64,000 bases of DNA, taken from Sphingobacterium sp. BN32. GTDB lineage: Bacteria > Bacteroidota > Bacteroidia > Sphingobacteriales > Sphingobacteriaceae. The stretch lies in assembly GCF_030503615.1 (NCBI RefSeq), contig NZ_CP129963.1, positions 868,001-932,000 of the forward strand, read 5' to 3'. A program made the translations under genes and the position numbers. Under the pieces are notes generated by a model. The model did no database searches, was not told the origin of the DNA, and worked only from the letters and a program-made list of their open reading frames with translations. Below are positions 43,924-52,990 of this stretch, piece after piece (the stretch's first letter is position 1; the number at the start of each line of letters is the position of its first letter).

Positions 43924-45570
43924 ATGAAAAGTGTCTTTCTATTCTTGTGTTCCGCTATATGTATGTTGTCTATCGGCGCCATACAAGTCAAGGCGCAGGA
44001 GAAGAAGCCCAATATCATTTTTATATTTTCCGACGATCATGCCTATCAGGCAATCGGTGCTTACGGAAACAAGCTAGTAAACACGTCGAATATCGATAGG
44101 ATTGCAAATGAAGGGGCATTATTCGAAAACTTCATGGTCACCAATTCCATCTGCGGGCCATCGCGCGCAAATCTCCTCACCGGAAAGTACAGCCATAAAA
44201 ATGGCTACCTCGCCAACGAAGGGAAGTTTGATATTAACCAAACCCTGTTCAGCCGATTGATGAAGCAAGGTGATTATCAGACAGCTTGGATAGGGAAGTG
44301 GCATCTCGGATCCTTGCCAGGCGATGCCTTTGATGATTGGAAAATCTTACCCGGTCAAGGATACTACTATAACCCAGATTTTATCGATTCCAAGAATGAT
44401 ACCACTCGACATGAGGGCTATGTGACGGATATCATCACCGAGTTTGCGACGGATTGGATGGATAATAGGGATAAGGAAAAGCCATTCTTTCTAGTTGTTG
44501 GAGAGAAGGCAACCCACAGAGAATGGCTGCCTGCGATTGAAGATTTAGGGATTTATGATGATGTTGAATTCCCGCTGCCGGAAACATTTTATGATACCTA
44601 TGAAAACAGGAAAGCCGCGGCCGATCAGGACATGAGCATCGAGAAAAGCATGCGTATTTCGGACGACCTAAAAGTACATGCCAAGTTTGGACTATCGGAT
44701 GAAGAGGCTGCGGCGAAGCGCAAAAGAATAATACAGCGGCGCTATGGCAATAAAGTGTTGAACGATCGTGAGAAACAGACCGTAGAACGCTTGGTCTATC
44801 AGGGAATGTACGAACGCCTGAATAAAGAACAAGCTGCCAAGGTACAAGCATATTACGATGAAATTGCCAAAGATCATGATGCAAAAAAACGATCAGGGAA
44901 AGCTCTTACAGAGTGGAAATATCAGCGTTATCTGAAAGATTATCTGGCAACGGCAAATTCGCTGGATCGCAATATCGGAAAGCTATTGGCTTATTTAGAT
45001 CAGCATGGTTTGGCGGAAAATACCATAGTAATCTATGGCTCCGATCAGGGCTTTTACCTCGGCGAGCACGGCTGGTTCGACAAACGTTTTATTTACCAGG
45101 AGTCTTTAAAAACTCCATTCCTCATTCGCTACCCCAAGGTCATTAAACCTGGAACAAGATTTAAACAGCAAGCTTTAAATATAGATTGGGCGCCGACCTT
45201 ATTGGAAATTGCCGGAGTTTCCGTACCTTCGGATATACAAGGAACATCTTTCCTTAATCTATTGAAAGCGAACGGAAAGAATGTAGTGACGCGTGAAGCA
45301 AGCTACTACCATTATTATGAGTTTCCACAACCGCACCATGTTTCTCCGCATTTTGGAATAACGACAGCGCGTTATAAATTGATTCGTTTCTATAAAGGGC
45401 AGGATACTTGGGAGCTTTACGATTTAAAGAAGGATCCAAATGAGCTGCACAATATATACGGACAGAAGAAATACGAAAAAACTGTGCAGCAGTTAAAAAA
45501 CAAATTAAAAGAGTTAGTGATAGAATACGACGATCAAGACGCTGCAAAGATTTTAAATCAAGCAGATTAA
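43924..45570 (+). CDS. Secreted sulfatase (type I, Cys-type formylglycine)
   Basis: Alkaline-phosphatase-superfamily sulfatase, 548 aa, signal peptide ending near VKAQ. N-terminal metal residues are in FIFSDDHAYQ (Asp37, Asp38). The formylglycine site is Cys77 in ICGPSRANLLTGKYS, the C-x-P-S-R form, which needs a maturation enzyme that is not in this window. IGKWHLG, GSDQGFYLGEHGWFDKR and the C-terminal DUF4976-like region are also present, a pattern close to N-acetylglucosamine-6-sulfatase and heparan N-sulfatase relatives. The substrate is probably a sulfated glycan. It is convergent with the beta-propeller gene of the SusCD locus. Confidence 0.9.
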   Translation: MKSVFLFLCSAICMLSIGAIQVKAQEKKPNIIFIFSDDHAYQAIGAYGNKLVNTSNIDRIANEGALFENFMVTNSICGPSRANLLTGKYSHKNGYLANEGKFDINQTLFSRLMKQGDYQTAWIGKWHLGSLPGDAFDDWKILPGQGYYYNPDFIDSKNDTTRHEGYVTDIITEFATDWMDNRDKEKPFFLVVGEKATHREWLPAIEDLGIYDDVEFPLPETFYDTYENRKAAADQDMSIEKSMRISDDLKVHAKFGLSDEEAAAKRKRIIQRRYGNKVLNDREKQTVERLVYQGMYERLNKEQAAKVQAYYDEIAKDHDAKKRSGKALTEWKYQRYLKDYLATANSLDRNIGKLLAYLDQHGLAENTIVIYGSDQGFYLGEHGWFDKRFIYQESLKTPFLIRYPKVIKPGTRFKQQALNIDWAPTLLEIAGVSVPSDIQGTSFLNLLKANGKNVVTREASYYHYYEFPQPHHVSPHFGITTARYKLIRFYKGQDTWELYDLKKDPNELHNIYGQKKYEKTVQQLKNKLKELVIEYDDQDAAKILNQAD

Positions 45571-45600
45571 GCATACTCACCAACCAAATCAATTAACCTT

Positions 45601-45632
45601 AAATCCACGAACGAATGTCGTGGATTTTTTTT
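45601..45632 (+). terminator. Terminator of the sulfatase gene
   Basis: A 10-bp stem AAATCCACGA/TCGTGGATTT (45601-45610 with 45618-45627), 7-nt loop and 8 T residues, abutting the stop codon of the convergent propeller gene. Confidence 0.9.
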
Positions 45633-47574
45633 ATTCCGGCGTATAGCTCCAAAGATCGGTATCCTTACGGAAGTACAGTTTATTGTCCTTTCCAAGGATC
45701 ATCAGGGAGGCATTATCCCTTAGCTTTGTAAGTTTCTTACTTTTCGGGTCGAAGCTGTACATACTATCGGAAAGCGTGAAGTAGATCATGCCATTCGGAT
45801 GATATACCGCTAGACCGTTGCGCCAAATATGGCTCGGATAGCTCGGATAGCGATAGACAGGAAGCTCATAGACCACTTTCTTTTGATCCGCGTCGTATTC
45901 GAAGAGCGTGCCGTCTGCGAATCCCCAGATATGTCCGTTAGGTCCGGAGAACAATCCGGATATAGACCAGTAATCGGCTATACTATCCGTCCATAATACT
46001 TGCTTGCGCTCCGGATCCCATTCGAAAATCTTTCCTCTTTTTTCTGTCGGTAGAATACCTAATCCCCCGGAGATGGATGATCCACCAAATACGCGGCCAT
46101 TATGATTCAGCAGTGAAACAATGGACTGATTAGGAATCACGTTTTCAAACGTCTTGATTTGCTCCGTCGCTGCATCAAGATGGCTTATCGTTCCGCCTAA
46201 TTCGCCATATGGAGGCACTGTTCCAAAGATCAATTCGTTTCTGTTCGCTAGACTGATCACCGCAAATGGTCGGTCTTGGTCTTGGATCTGTCCGAGATGT
46301 TTGGGGTTTCCAGAACCCACTTTCCACGGTTTCGTCAGGTCGTAAGAATAGATATGCGCCTTGGTGTAAATGCCGAAATACAGTTTATTGTTCAGGCTGC
46401 TCATACCCTCCGTCTGATGGAGACCCGGGTATTCTTGATGCGCTCCGGTTTTGGGGTCATAGCTTCCGTGCTGCCCTGCAAGATAACCCGCACTCCAAAC
46501 CTTATCGTCCGGCCCCCAATAAATCGTTTGGATATGGATAGGCGAATTCGGCACATCGAGGGTCAGGCTATCTTTTTGCTTCGTTTTCGGATTGATACGA
46601 TAGACGATTTGCGCATTGCTGAAAACCTGATATTCCCCCTTGCTGGTCCATGTTCCAGCTTTTCCCGCTCCCTTGATATTGCTAATTGCTATGGGTTCGG
46701 CGTTCTTATTTCCTAAATCTAACGCGTATACTTGAGATCGCGACGTATAATAAATCGTATTGGACTTCGGATCTTTGACCACAGATTTCATGTCGAAGGG
46801 AGGAAGCGAGCGCAGGATTTCTTTCGATTGTATATCATATACAAAACTCTGCGAGTTTGTATTGCTATTGATAAAGCCAAGGATAAGATCCTTTCCATTC
46901 ACGTTGTACACAATGTCCATGTCATAGAAAAACTCCTTGAAGTCTTTGACATGAGGTAGCAAAACGGTTTTTTGCTTTGTCTTCGGGTCGAGGAGAATAA
47001 ACTTGGCATTCGATCCGGTCCCGGCATAAATTTTCTTATCCTTTTTATTGTAGACCAGCCCGCGCACGTAATTCTCGCCGGCGTATATCGGTCCGTCGGA
47101 GACTTCTTCAAATCCCGTCTTGGGATGATATTTGAGTACCAAGCCATCCGGATAGGTTCCACCGTAGATTGTGCCATTTTCAGCCGGATGTAAATCCCAA
47201 ACGACCTTTTGGTTTAGTTCCCCTAAGGGCACTGCGGTAGGCTTTTGATCTCCCAGCTTGTAGGAGTAGATGTGACCATTTCCTGTGGCATATAGGATAT
47301 TATCCGTCGATACGGTCATATCCCAAGAACCATCAGTACCCGTTAACTCGGATTCTAATATTTTATTTCCGGTACTTAAGTCATAGCCCAATATCCTTCC
47401 TGGGATTCCACGAACCACGGTAAAAAGATATTCTTTACCATTTTTATCCTTCATGAAATGGCTTCCTTGCACTGCTTTTGCAAATACTTGAGGACCGTGA
47501 TTCTTAAACTGAGCTTGGCTAGGCGTGAGGAAGCAGCAGAGGGAGAGAGCTAATAATAATGATGTTGTCTTCAT
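45631..47574 (-). CDS. Secreted beta-propeller protein
   Basis: A 647-aa exported protein with signal peptide MKTTSLLLALSLCCFLTPSQAQ. The rest is a series of beta-propeller-like blades with repeating patterns such as ILGYDLSTGNK, LVLKYHPKTGFEE, KFILLDPKTKQKT, SYDPKTGAH and FEWDPERKQV, probably seven or more. No catalytic motif is recognised; lyase-type propellers (virginiamycin B lyase-like or oligogalacturonate lyase-like) and binding proteins are both possible. It is the last gene of the minus-strand SusCD operon (34 nt after the previous stop), so it probably acts on the same substrate. Confidence 0.65.
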   Translation of the reverse strand: MKTTSLLLALSLCCFLTPSQAQFKNHGPQVFAKAVQGSHFMKDKNGKEYLFTVVRGIPGRILGYDLSTGNKILESELTGTDGSWDMTVSTDNILYATGNGHIYSYKLGDQKPTAVPLGELNQKVVWDLHPAENGTIYGGTYPDGLVLKYHPKTGFEEVSDGPIYAGENYVRGLVYNKKDKKIYAGTGSNAKFILLDPKTKQKTVLLPHVKDFKEFFYDMDIVYNVNGKDLILGFINSNTNSQSFVYDIQSKEILRSLPPFDMKSVVKDPKSNTIYYTSRSQVYALDLGNKNAEPIAISNIKGAGKAGTWTSKGEYQVFSNAQIVYRINPKTKQKDSLTLDVPNSPIHIQTIYWGPDDKVWSAGYLAGQHGSYDPKTGAHQEYPGLHQTEGMSSLNNKLYFGIYTKAHIYSYDLTKPWKVGSGNPKHLGQIQDQDRPFAVISLANRNELIFGTVPPYGELGGTISHLDAATEQIKTFENVIPNQSIVSLLNHNGRVFGGSSISGGLGILPTEKRGKIFEWDPERKQVLWTDSIADYWSISGLFSGPNGHIWGFADGTLFEYDADQKKVVYELPVYRYPSYPSHIWRNGLAVYHPNGMIYFTLSDSMYSFDPKSKKLTKLRDNASLMILGKDNKLYFRKDTDLWSYTPE

Positions 47575-47608
47575 GTAAGTTTAGGGTGTTCTTTAGCGGC
47601 AATAGCGC

Positions 47609-49216
47609 TTATTTATTTGTTAATTCGGTAATGCTTAAAGCATTGATAACGGCAGAAGCATCTGGAGCTCCTTTAGACAGTTCAAAACCGATCAAGAGTT
47701 TTCCTTCCTTTGTAGGTTTCAACGCTTTGAAGGAAATGATTTTATCTGCGTTGAAGCTTGAATTCAAGGATTCTTTCTTCTTAACGGATGCTGATTGGAT
47801 GTAATAATTTACGAGAATCTGTTTGCTGTTTTGTCCAGCATAGATCCGGATTTCATAGGATTTTGAAACATCTAGACCTGCTATCTCGATGAACGGGCTC
47901 TTCTGGTTTTCCTGATCTACCTGTACCGTGAAGTAAGATTTGGAAACCTCTGCCGGCATCTTGAATTTCGTCGCAGTACGTTGCGGTCCATTGGCCGCGC
48001 GAGCATCGAAGTTCTGCAATAAACGAATAGATACATCGGTATTCTTGTTTTGACTATCGCTCAAGTCAGAAAGTTTGGTATTTGCTCGTTCAAATAAGAA
48101 AGAGTTCCATCCCGGCATGACAAGGTCAGCACCGAAGTTAACTCGCACAGTTTCAAATGGTATTTTATCCAATTTTTGGACTTGCTTTGTCGATGGGGTT
48201 TCTTTAAAAGGATTTTCCACGGCATTGATAGCTGCTTCACGTGCTATCTCAGCCTGCGCATTGCTCAGGTTGAACGGTTTGAAAGGATTGCTTTCCAAGT
48301 CTCCGAACAGACTCTCATACCATGCGCAAGCGGCAGTAAAACGCCCAATCTTTAAATCCAGATGATAGCCTTCTCTGGTGAAGTTATCCTCGATATAGGA
48401 TGTTCTTCCGTTTTGAATCGCTGTTCCCGAAGGGATGAGGATATCTACCGGAATGATGTTTTTCACTTCTTTTGCCACCTCGACAATCTGCTGGAACATG
48501 TATTTCTGGTCACGATTATATTTCTCAAAGTTCTTGGTCGATGCATTCTTTGCATAAGCCCAAGTTTGGTGATACGCATATCGAACAGTGGATATTGGAT
48601 AATTCGCTTTCACGTATTGGAACAGTGCCGGTAGATCTTTCTGTACGGAGGGCAAATCTCCCGATAGGAGGCTAGCTTGTTGAAAACAGATAATATCCCA
48701 ATTTTCATCTTTCAATGCCATAAGGATTGAAGTCTTTCGGGTATTGATCTTTGCACCATCAATAAATGTCTTCCGGTAGTCGTAAATGGCTACATCTTCG
48801 AGCGCATTTTTAAGATGGAAATCCAATGGAGCGCCGCCGCGAAAAAGATTGCCAATCACTAATGGCTTCCCCGTTTGTTTGGCCAGATCGTGCAGGTAAT
48901 ATTCAACGCCGTCGTCAGAAAAGCTATTTCCAATGACCAATACCTTGTACACTCCATCATCCAAAGGGTCAGCGATCTGGAATCGCTGACCTTCGAATGA
49001 AAGGGTGCCAACTTTGTTGACAATAAATTTCGAAGCTTGGTTATTCACGGGCAGCAAATACTGCTTTCCGGACTTTTCCCATTGGCCTATTTGTTTCGGT
49101 GTTAGGCTTATCGTGTCACCTAGGAACAGCAAGCTATCTTTTTCTTGTGCTTGAACTGCTTGCGATAGCATGGATATTGAAAGGCTTATACATAAACCTA
49201 TCCACTGGAGTTTCAT
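47609..49216 (-). CDS. SGNH-type DUF4886 protein, secreted
   Basis: A 535-aa exported protein. After the signal peptide (ending near VQAQ) and an N-terminal beta region, residues about 90-310 form a DUF4886 domain with an SGNH-like start, VLVIGNSFSDDGVEYYLHDLA, and later DIICFQQAS and FTREGYHLDLKIGRF (His in the last block). This resembles carbohydrate esterases that remove acyl groups from glycans. The C-terminal region is beta-rich. It sits between the FAD-oxidoreductase and propeller genes in the SusCD operon. Esterase activity is a family-level inference. Confidence 0.7.
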   Translation of the reverse strand: MKLQWIGLCISLSISMLSQAVQAQEKDSLLFLGDTISLTPKQIGQWEKSGKQYLLPVNNQASKFIVNKVGTLSFEGQRFQIADPLDDGVYKVLVIGNSFSDDGVEYYLHDLAKQTGKPLVIGNLFRGGAPLDFHLKNALEDVAIYDYRKTFIDGAKINTRKTSILMALKDENWDIICFQQASLLSGDLPSVQKDLPALFQYVKANYPISTVRYAYHQTWAYAKNASTKNFEKYNRDQKYMFQQIVEVAKEVKNIIPVDILIPSGTAIQNGRTSYIEDNFTREGYHLDLKIGRFTAACAWYESLFGDLESNPFKPFNLSNAQAEIAREAAINAVENPFKETPSTKQVQKLDKIPFETVRVNFGADLVMPGWNSFLFERANTKLSDLSDSQNKNTDVSIRLLQNFDARAANGPQRTATKFKMPAEVSKSYFTVQVDQENQKSPFIEIAGLDVSKSYEIRIYAGQNSKQILVNYYIQSASVKKKESLNSSFNADKIISFKALKPTKEGKLLIGFELSKGAPDASAVINALSITELTNK

Positions 49217-49248
49217 ATCAAATATTTAAGTTCGTTTAACTTATTGTA

Positions 49249-51288
49249 TTATTTTACTTTTTTCCAAATCACCGCATCGGCAATCACTCTGCCGGAGCTC
49301 TGTACAGCTTTCACTTTCACATAGCTCTTTGCGTTCTTATTGATCTGATATTCGCCTAAATCAACCCATTCACCCGATGCCAAGCCAAGGCTTTTAATAT
49401 CTGATTTATTGATAGTAACCTGCTTTTTAGACTTTCCATCAAAGATTTCAAAGCTTAATTGCGCTGCAAGTGCCTTGTCTTCGGCGATGTAAAAGTAAAT
49501 ACGGTATTTTGCGGTCTCTGCGATGTTCGCATGGAAACTGATAGAAGCATTTTCATCCTTTTGATCTAAAGCATACTTGTTCTTTACATATCCGCCACGG
49601 ATCGTTTCCCATTTGCCAGTCACCGTAACATGATCCTTATCCAAGTTGTCAACCAAAATTTCAGGCGTACTGCCATCCGCTAGCGGATCCGTTTGCAGTT
49701 TGTTGATTAGTTTCTTGACATCAATATCTTGAACAGATTGCTTATTATCAATAGCTTGTGTCGCTGCTGTCGCCGCCGATTGCGCTAATACCATGAATAC
49801 GGGCTCCATACGGATAGATCCAAAAGCGATATGCGAGGATGACATACATACTGGAACTAATAGATTAGAACACTCTTCTGCCTTTGGGGTGATCGCTTGG
49901 TAAGAGATTGGATAGGGTGCAGGTACGGGTTTCTGAACATCCCCCTCATTTTTTACCATGCCGTTCACGACCAACCGTTGTATATTATGAGAGTCCATTT
50001 GGTAAGCAGCCATGCCAATTGGGTCGTCGATTACTTCCTCGCCTTCACAGTGTTTTTGTGTCATCACTTTGCGACCGATCATGCGGCGCGCTTCGCGCAC
50101 ATATAATTGGTTGGAGAAACCATTGGTCTCCTTGAACTCATCTTTACAAAAGCCCCAAGATTTCATCTCCGCGCGGATATGTGCCGGAACGCGCTCATCG
50201 TGACTTAAGAAATAGAGCAAGCCCTTGGTATAGTCCTCATGCTTCTTCCAAATCGCTTCTCTTGTTTTAAAATCACCTTCCGGATAATCGTAATTCTCGC
50301 CGATCATGTCGGTTGAGAAAGCGCCAAAGTTGTTGAAGTCGGTCTTGCCATTAGGCATGTACTTAATCAAAAAGCCGCCTGTATGTCTGTATTCTTTCTG
50401 TCCATTCGGAAGATCAACGATATCCAAGTTGCTGAAGATTGTTGTCCATTTCTCTTTAGCGATCTGTCTTAATAGCAATTCAAATTGCTCTGGATTGTAG
50501 TTGTCCGGTTTGCTAAATGGAATCTGATTGTCCTTGTCTTGCGTTAGGGTCAAGCGGAAGTTGTAAGCCTGAATCTTTTTATCCGCGGAGCCATGTGCTG
50601 CGAGTTTCTCGTTCGAGATACCCCACAGTAAGCCGCTTTCCGGTTTACCAGGAATCTTGTAAGGGTCGATGCCATCAGGGAATTGGTGGATTTCTTGCAA
50701 TTGTACCCCATTCTGGCTTTCGCCATATTGAGAAATTGCCTCGCGACCCACGGCATAGCTAACACCCGCTTTCGCCATCAGATCACCTTCATAGGTGCAG
50801 TCGATAAACATCTTCGCTTTAATACGCAGTTGTTGATTTGAAGCATCGTTCTTACGAACGACAATTTCTTTAATCGTATTTCCCTCTTTAATGACCTCTT
50901 CCAGCAGATAATTTTTCTCTATATCCAGCTTAGCAGCTTGAATATAATCGTTGAAGACTTTACTGGCCACATGCGGCTCGAATGTCCATTGTTCAAAGCG
51001 ATTATATTCTGCGCCTAATCGACGGTAGAAATCACGCGCTAATCCGGTAATGGCGAACTTGTTCCCGATGTCTGTTGCACCTAGACCGCCGGTCGTAAGA
51101 CCACCCAAGTAGTTGCGAGGCTCAATAACAAGGGCTTTCTTGCCTAATTTATTCGCCGTGTATCCGGCGATAATTCCGGCAGAGCTACCGCCGTAAATAC
51201 AGATGTCGACCTCTACAGTCTTACTTCCAGCTTGAGCAAAGCTGGACATACTGAAGACCATAAAGCATATCAATAATAGCTTTTTCAT
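49249..51288 (-). CDS. Secreted FAD-dependent oxidoreductase (FAD_oxidored) with C-terminal binding domain
   Basis: A 679-aa exported flavoprotein with signal peptide ending near SFAQA. The dinucleotide-binding motif is DICIYGGSSAGIIAGYTANKLG, followed by EPRNYLGGLTTGGLGATD, typical of the FAD_oxidored family of Bacteroidota sugar-utilisation loci. The last 130 residues (from VTVTGKWETIRGGYVKNKY) look like a golvesin/xanthan-lyase-type beta-sandwich, probably glycan-binding. It begins 9 nt after the susD stop and is co-transcribed. The reaction is unknown, but oxidation of a sugar or polyol moiety is likely. Confidence 0.82.
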   Translation of the reverse strand: MKKLLLICFMVFSMSSFAQAGSKTVEVDICIYGGSSAGIIAGYTANKLGKKALVIEPRNYLGGLTTGGLGATDIGNKFAITGLARDFYRRLGAEYNRFEQWTFEPHVASKVFNDYIQAAKLDIEKNYLLEEVIKEGNTIKEIVVRKNDASNQQLRIKAKMFIDCTYEGDLMAKAGVSYAVGREAISQYGESQNGVQLQEIHQFPDGIDPYKIPGKPESGLLWGISNEKLAAHGSADKKIQAYNFRLTLTQDKDNQIPFSKPDNYNPEQFELLLRQIAKEKWTTIFSNLDIVDLPNGQKEYRHTGGFLIKYMPNGKTDFNNFGAFSTDMIGENYDYPEGDFKTREAIWKKHEDYTKGLLYFLSHDERVPAHIRAEMKSWGFCKDEFKETNGFSNQLYVREARRMIGRKVMTQKHCEGEEVIDDPIGMAAYQMDSHNIQRLVVNGMVKNEGDVQKPVPAPYPISYQAITPKAEECSNLLVPVCMSSSHIAFGSIRMEPVFMVLAQSAATAATQAIDNKQSVQDIDVKKLINKLQTDPLADGSTPEILVDNLDKDHVTVTGKWETIRGGYVKNKYALDQKDENASISFHANIAETAKYRIYFYIAEDKALAAQLSFEIFDGKSKKQVTINKSDIKSLGLASGEWVDLGEYQINKNAKSYVKVKAVQSSGRVIADAVIWKKVK

Positions 51289-51297
51289 AGGTAAATA

Positions 51298-52980
51298 TTA
51301 GTAGTTCTTATTTTGTGTAAGGTTAGGGTTAGTTTCCGTTTCAATGCGCGGGATAGGCCATACATAGTCTCTTTCAGCATTAAAATTACGCTTCTCGATA
51401 ACACGCATCTGTGCCCTGTTGGCCACCTGGCTATAGTTCGGCGTTCCGTTTTCATCGATAGTCGGTGCATTGGATAACCATCCGGTACGAATACGGCCTA
51501 GCAGGTCGCCCGGCATCACCTGATGCGCAATATTCCATCTGCGGATATCAAATAGGCGAAGACCCTCTGCCGCTAATTCATATTTTCTCTCTTTACGCAC
51601 GATCGAACGCATCTGTGCCTGCGACTTTCCGGCACTGATTGCCGGCATCCCCACAGAAGGACGCTGTCTTACCTGATTGATAGCTTCATAAACCGAATTA
51701 TCAATCTGATTCAGCTCAGTCTTCGCCTCCACGTAGTTCAATAGCACTTCAGCATATCGGAATAAAATGGCATTCAACTCCGAATTGGAACGGTCGATAA
51801 AATCCGCAGGATCAGCATATTTACGCCATAGATATCCCGAGAATGTCGCGAATGCGTTTGTTGCATCGGTGTTCGCAATGCGCTTAGGCGTCGCTTCTCG
51901 ATAATCCCAGGTCATCGTACTATCCGGATGCGTTTCAAAGATAACGCCGAGCGAAAGTGTCTGCGGTAATACCACTGTCTGCGTCAGTCGGGGGTCGCGA
52001 TTCTTGAATGGTTTATTGGGGTCAAATAACGGTGATTTATCGATATTCAAACCGTCTATACATTCGTAAGAATCCACTAAGGATTGAACCGGTATTTTAT
52101 TCGAAAAGCCCTGCATCAATCTCGAGTAGAACTGCGAGGAGATACCATGCGTCGCTAGACCTCGCTTATATTGAATTGCCCAAATAATCTCTTTGGAGGA
52201 CTCGCCAGCATATTTAAACAGCTGCTCAAAATTATTGTGCAGTTGATACTGATTCAATTCCATCACCGCCTTTGCTGCATCGGCAGCTTCCTGATATTTC
52301 TTGTTGAAAAGAGCTGACCTTGATTTTAAAGCCAAGGCAGCGCCACGTGTCGCGCGTCCTAGATTATTGCCCGTAGCGGTTGTTGGAAGCGAGCCCACGA
52401 TAGCATCGATTTCCGACATAATAAAGTCGTTCACCGCTTCTTTGGATTCTCTCGTCACGTTCTTCGAATCGGCAAGGGAAATCGTTGTGGTCAGCAATGG
52501 AACACCACCGAATAGCTCGTTGAGGAAGAAGTAGTAATATGCTCGTAGAAATCTTACTTCGCTTATTCTGCTGTTCAGGGTTTCCGCAGGAACAACTCCA
52601 TTCAAACCCTCGACTTTATCCAAGATGGTATTGCAGCGCTGTATCCCCACATACAGTAAGTTCCAGAAATCAGAAGTGAATTCATTGTTTGCGTCGGCAT
52701 TTCCTAAACCCAGAATTTGTAAGGCATTCGTGTTTCTTTCCCAACCAATATCGGATGCGTAGTCTATCGTCAAAGGGAAAGGCATAGGTGTTGCCTTTGG
52801 CGCTTGATATAGCGCATTGTATGCGCCCGTAATCGCCATATTGAGTTCCTGTTCATTGGAGATAAAAGTCTCCGTAGAAGGGCTATCCAAAGGATATTTA
52901 ATCAGGTAATCTTCACTACAGGAGTAAAGCGAAATACTGAGTAGCAGTCCTAGTGTATATGATAATGTTTTTCTTTTCAT
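51298..52980 (-). CDS. SusD/RagB-family glycan-binding lipoprotein
   Basis: Outer-membrane surface lipoprotein of 560 aa that caps a SusC transporter. The lipobox is LYSC (near residue 20) and the mature N terminus SEDYLIKYPLDSPSTETFI is standard for SusD. RFLRAYYYFFLNELFGGVPLLT and EARRKYELAAEGLRLFDIRRW-like blocks (here RKERKYELAAEGLRLFDIRRW) are family signatures. It follows susC by 10 nt. The glycan bound is unknown. Confidence 0.93.
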   Translation of the reverse strand: MKRKTLSYTLGLLLSISLYSCSEDYLIKYPLDSPSTETFISNEQELNMAITGAYNALYQAPKATPMPFPLTIDYASDIGWERNTNALQILGLGNADANNEFTSDFWNLLYVGIQRCNTILDKVEGLNGVVPAETLNSRISEVRFLRAYYYFFLNELFGGVPLLTTTISLADSKNVTRESKEAVNDFIMSEIDAIVGSLPTTATGNNLGRATRGAALALKSRSALFNKKYQEAADAAKAVMELNQYQLHNNFEQLFKYAGESSKEIIWAIQYKRGLATHGISSQFYSRLMQGFSNKIPVQSLVDSYECIDGLNIDKSPLFDPNKPFKNRDPRLTQTVVLPQTLSLGVIFETHPDSTMTWDYREATPKRIANTDATNAFATFSGYLWRKYADPADFIDRSNSELNAILFRYAEVLLNYVEAKTELNQIDNSVYEAINQVRQRPSVGMPAISAGKSQAQMRSIVRKERKYELAAEGLRLFDIRRWNIAHQVMPGDLLGRIRTGWLSNAPTIDENGTPNYSQVANRAQMRVIEKRNFNAERDYVWPIPRIETETNPNLTQNKNY

Positions 52981-52990
52981 GATTCTTTAA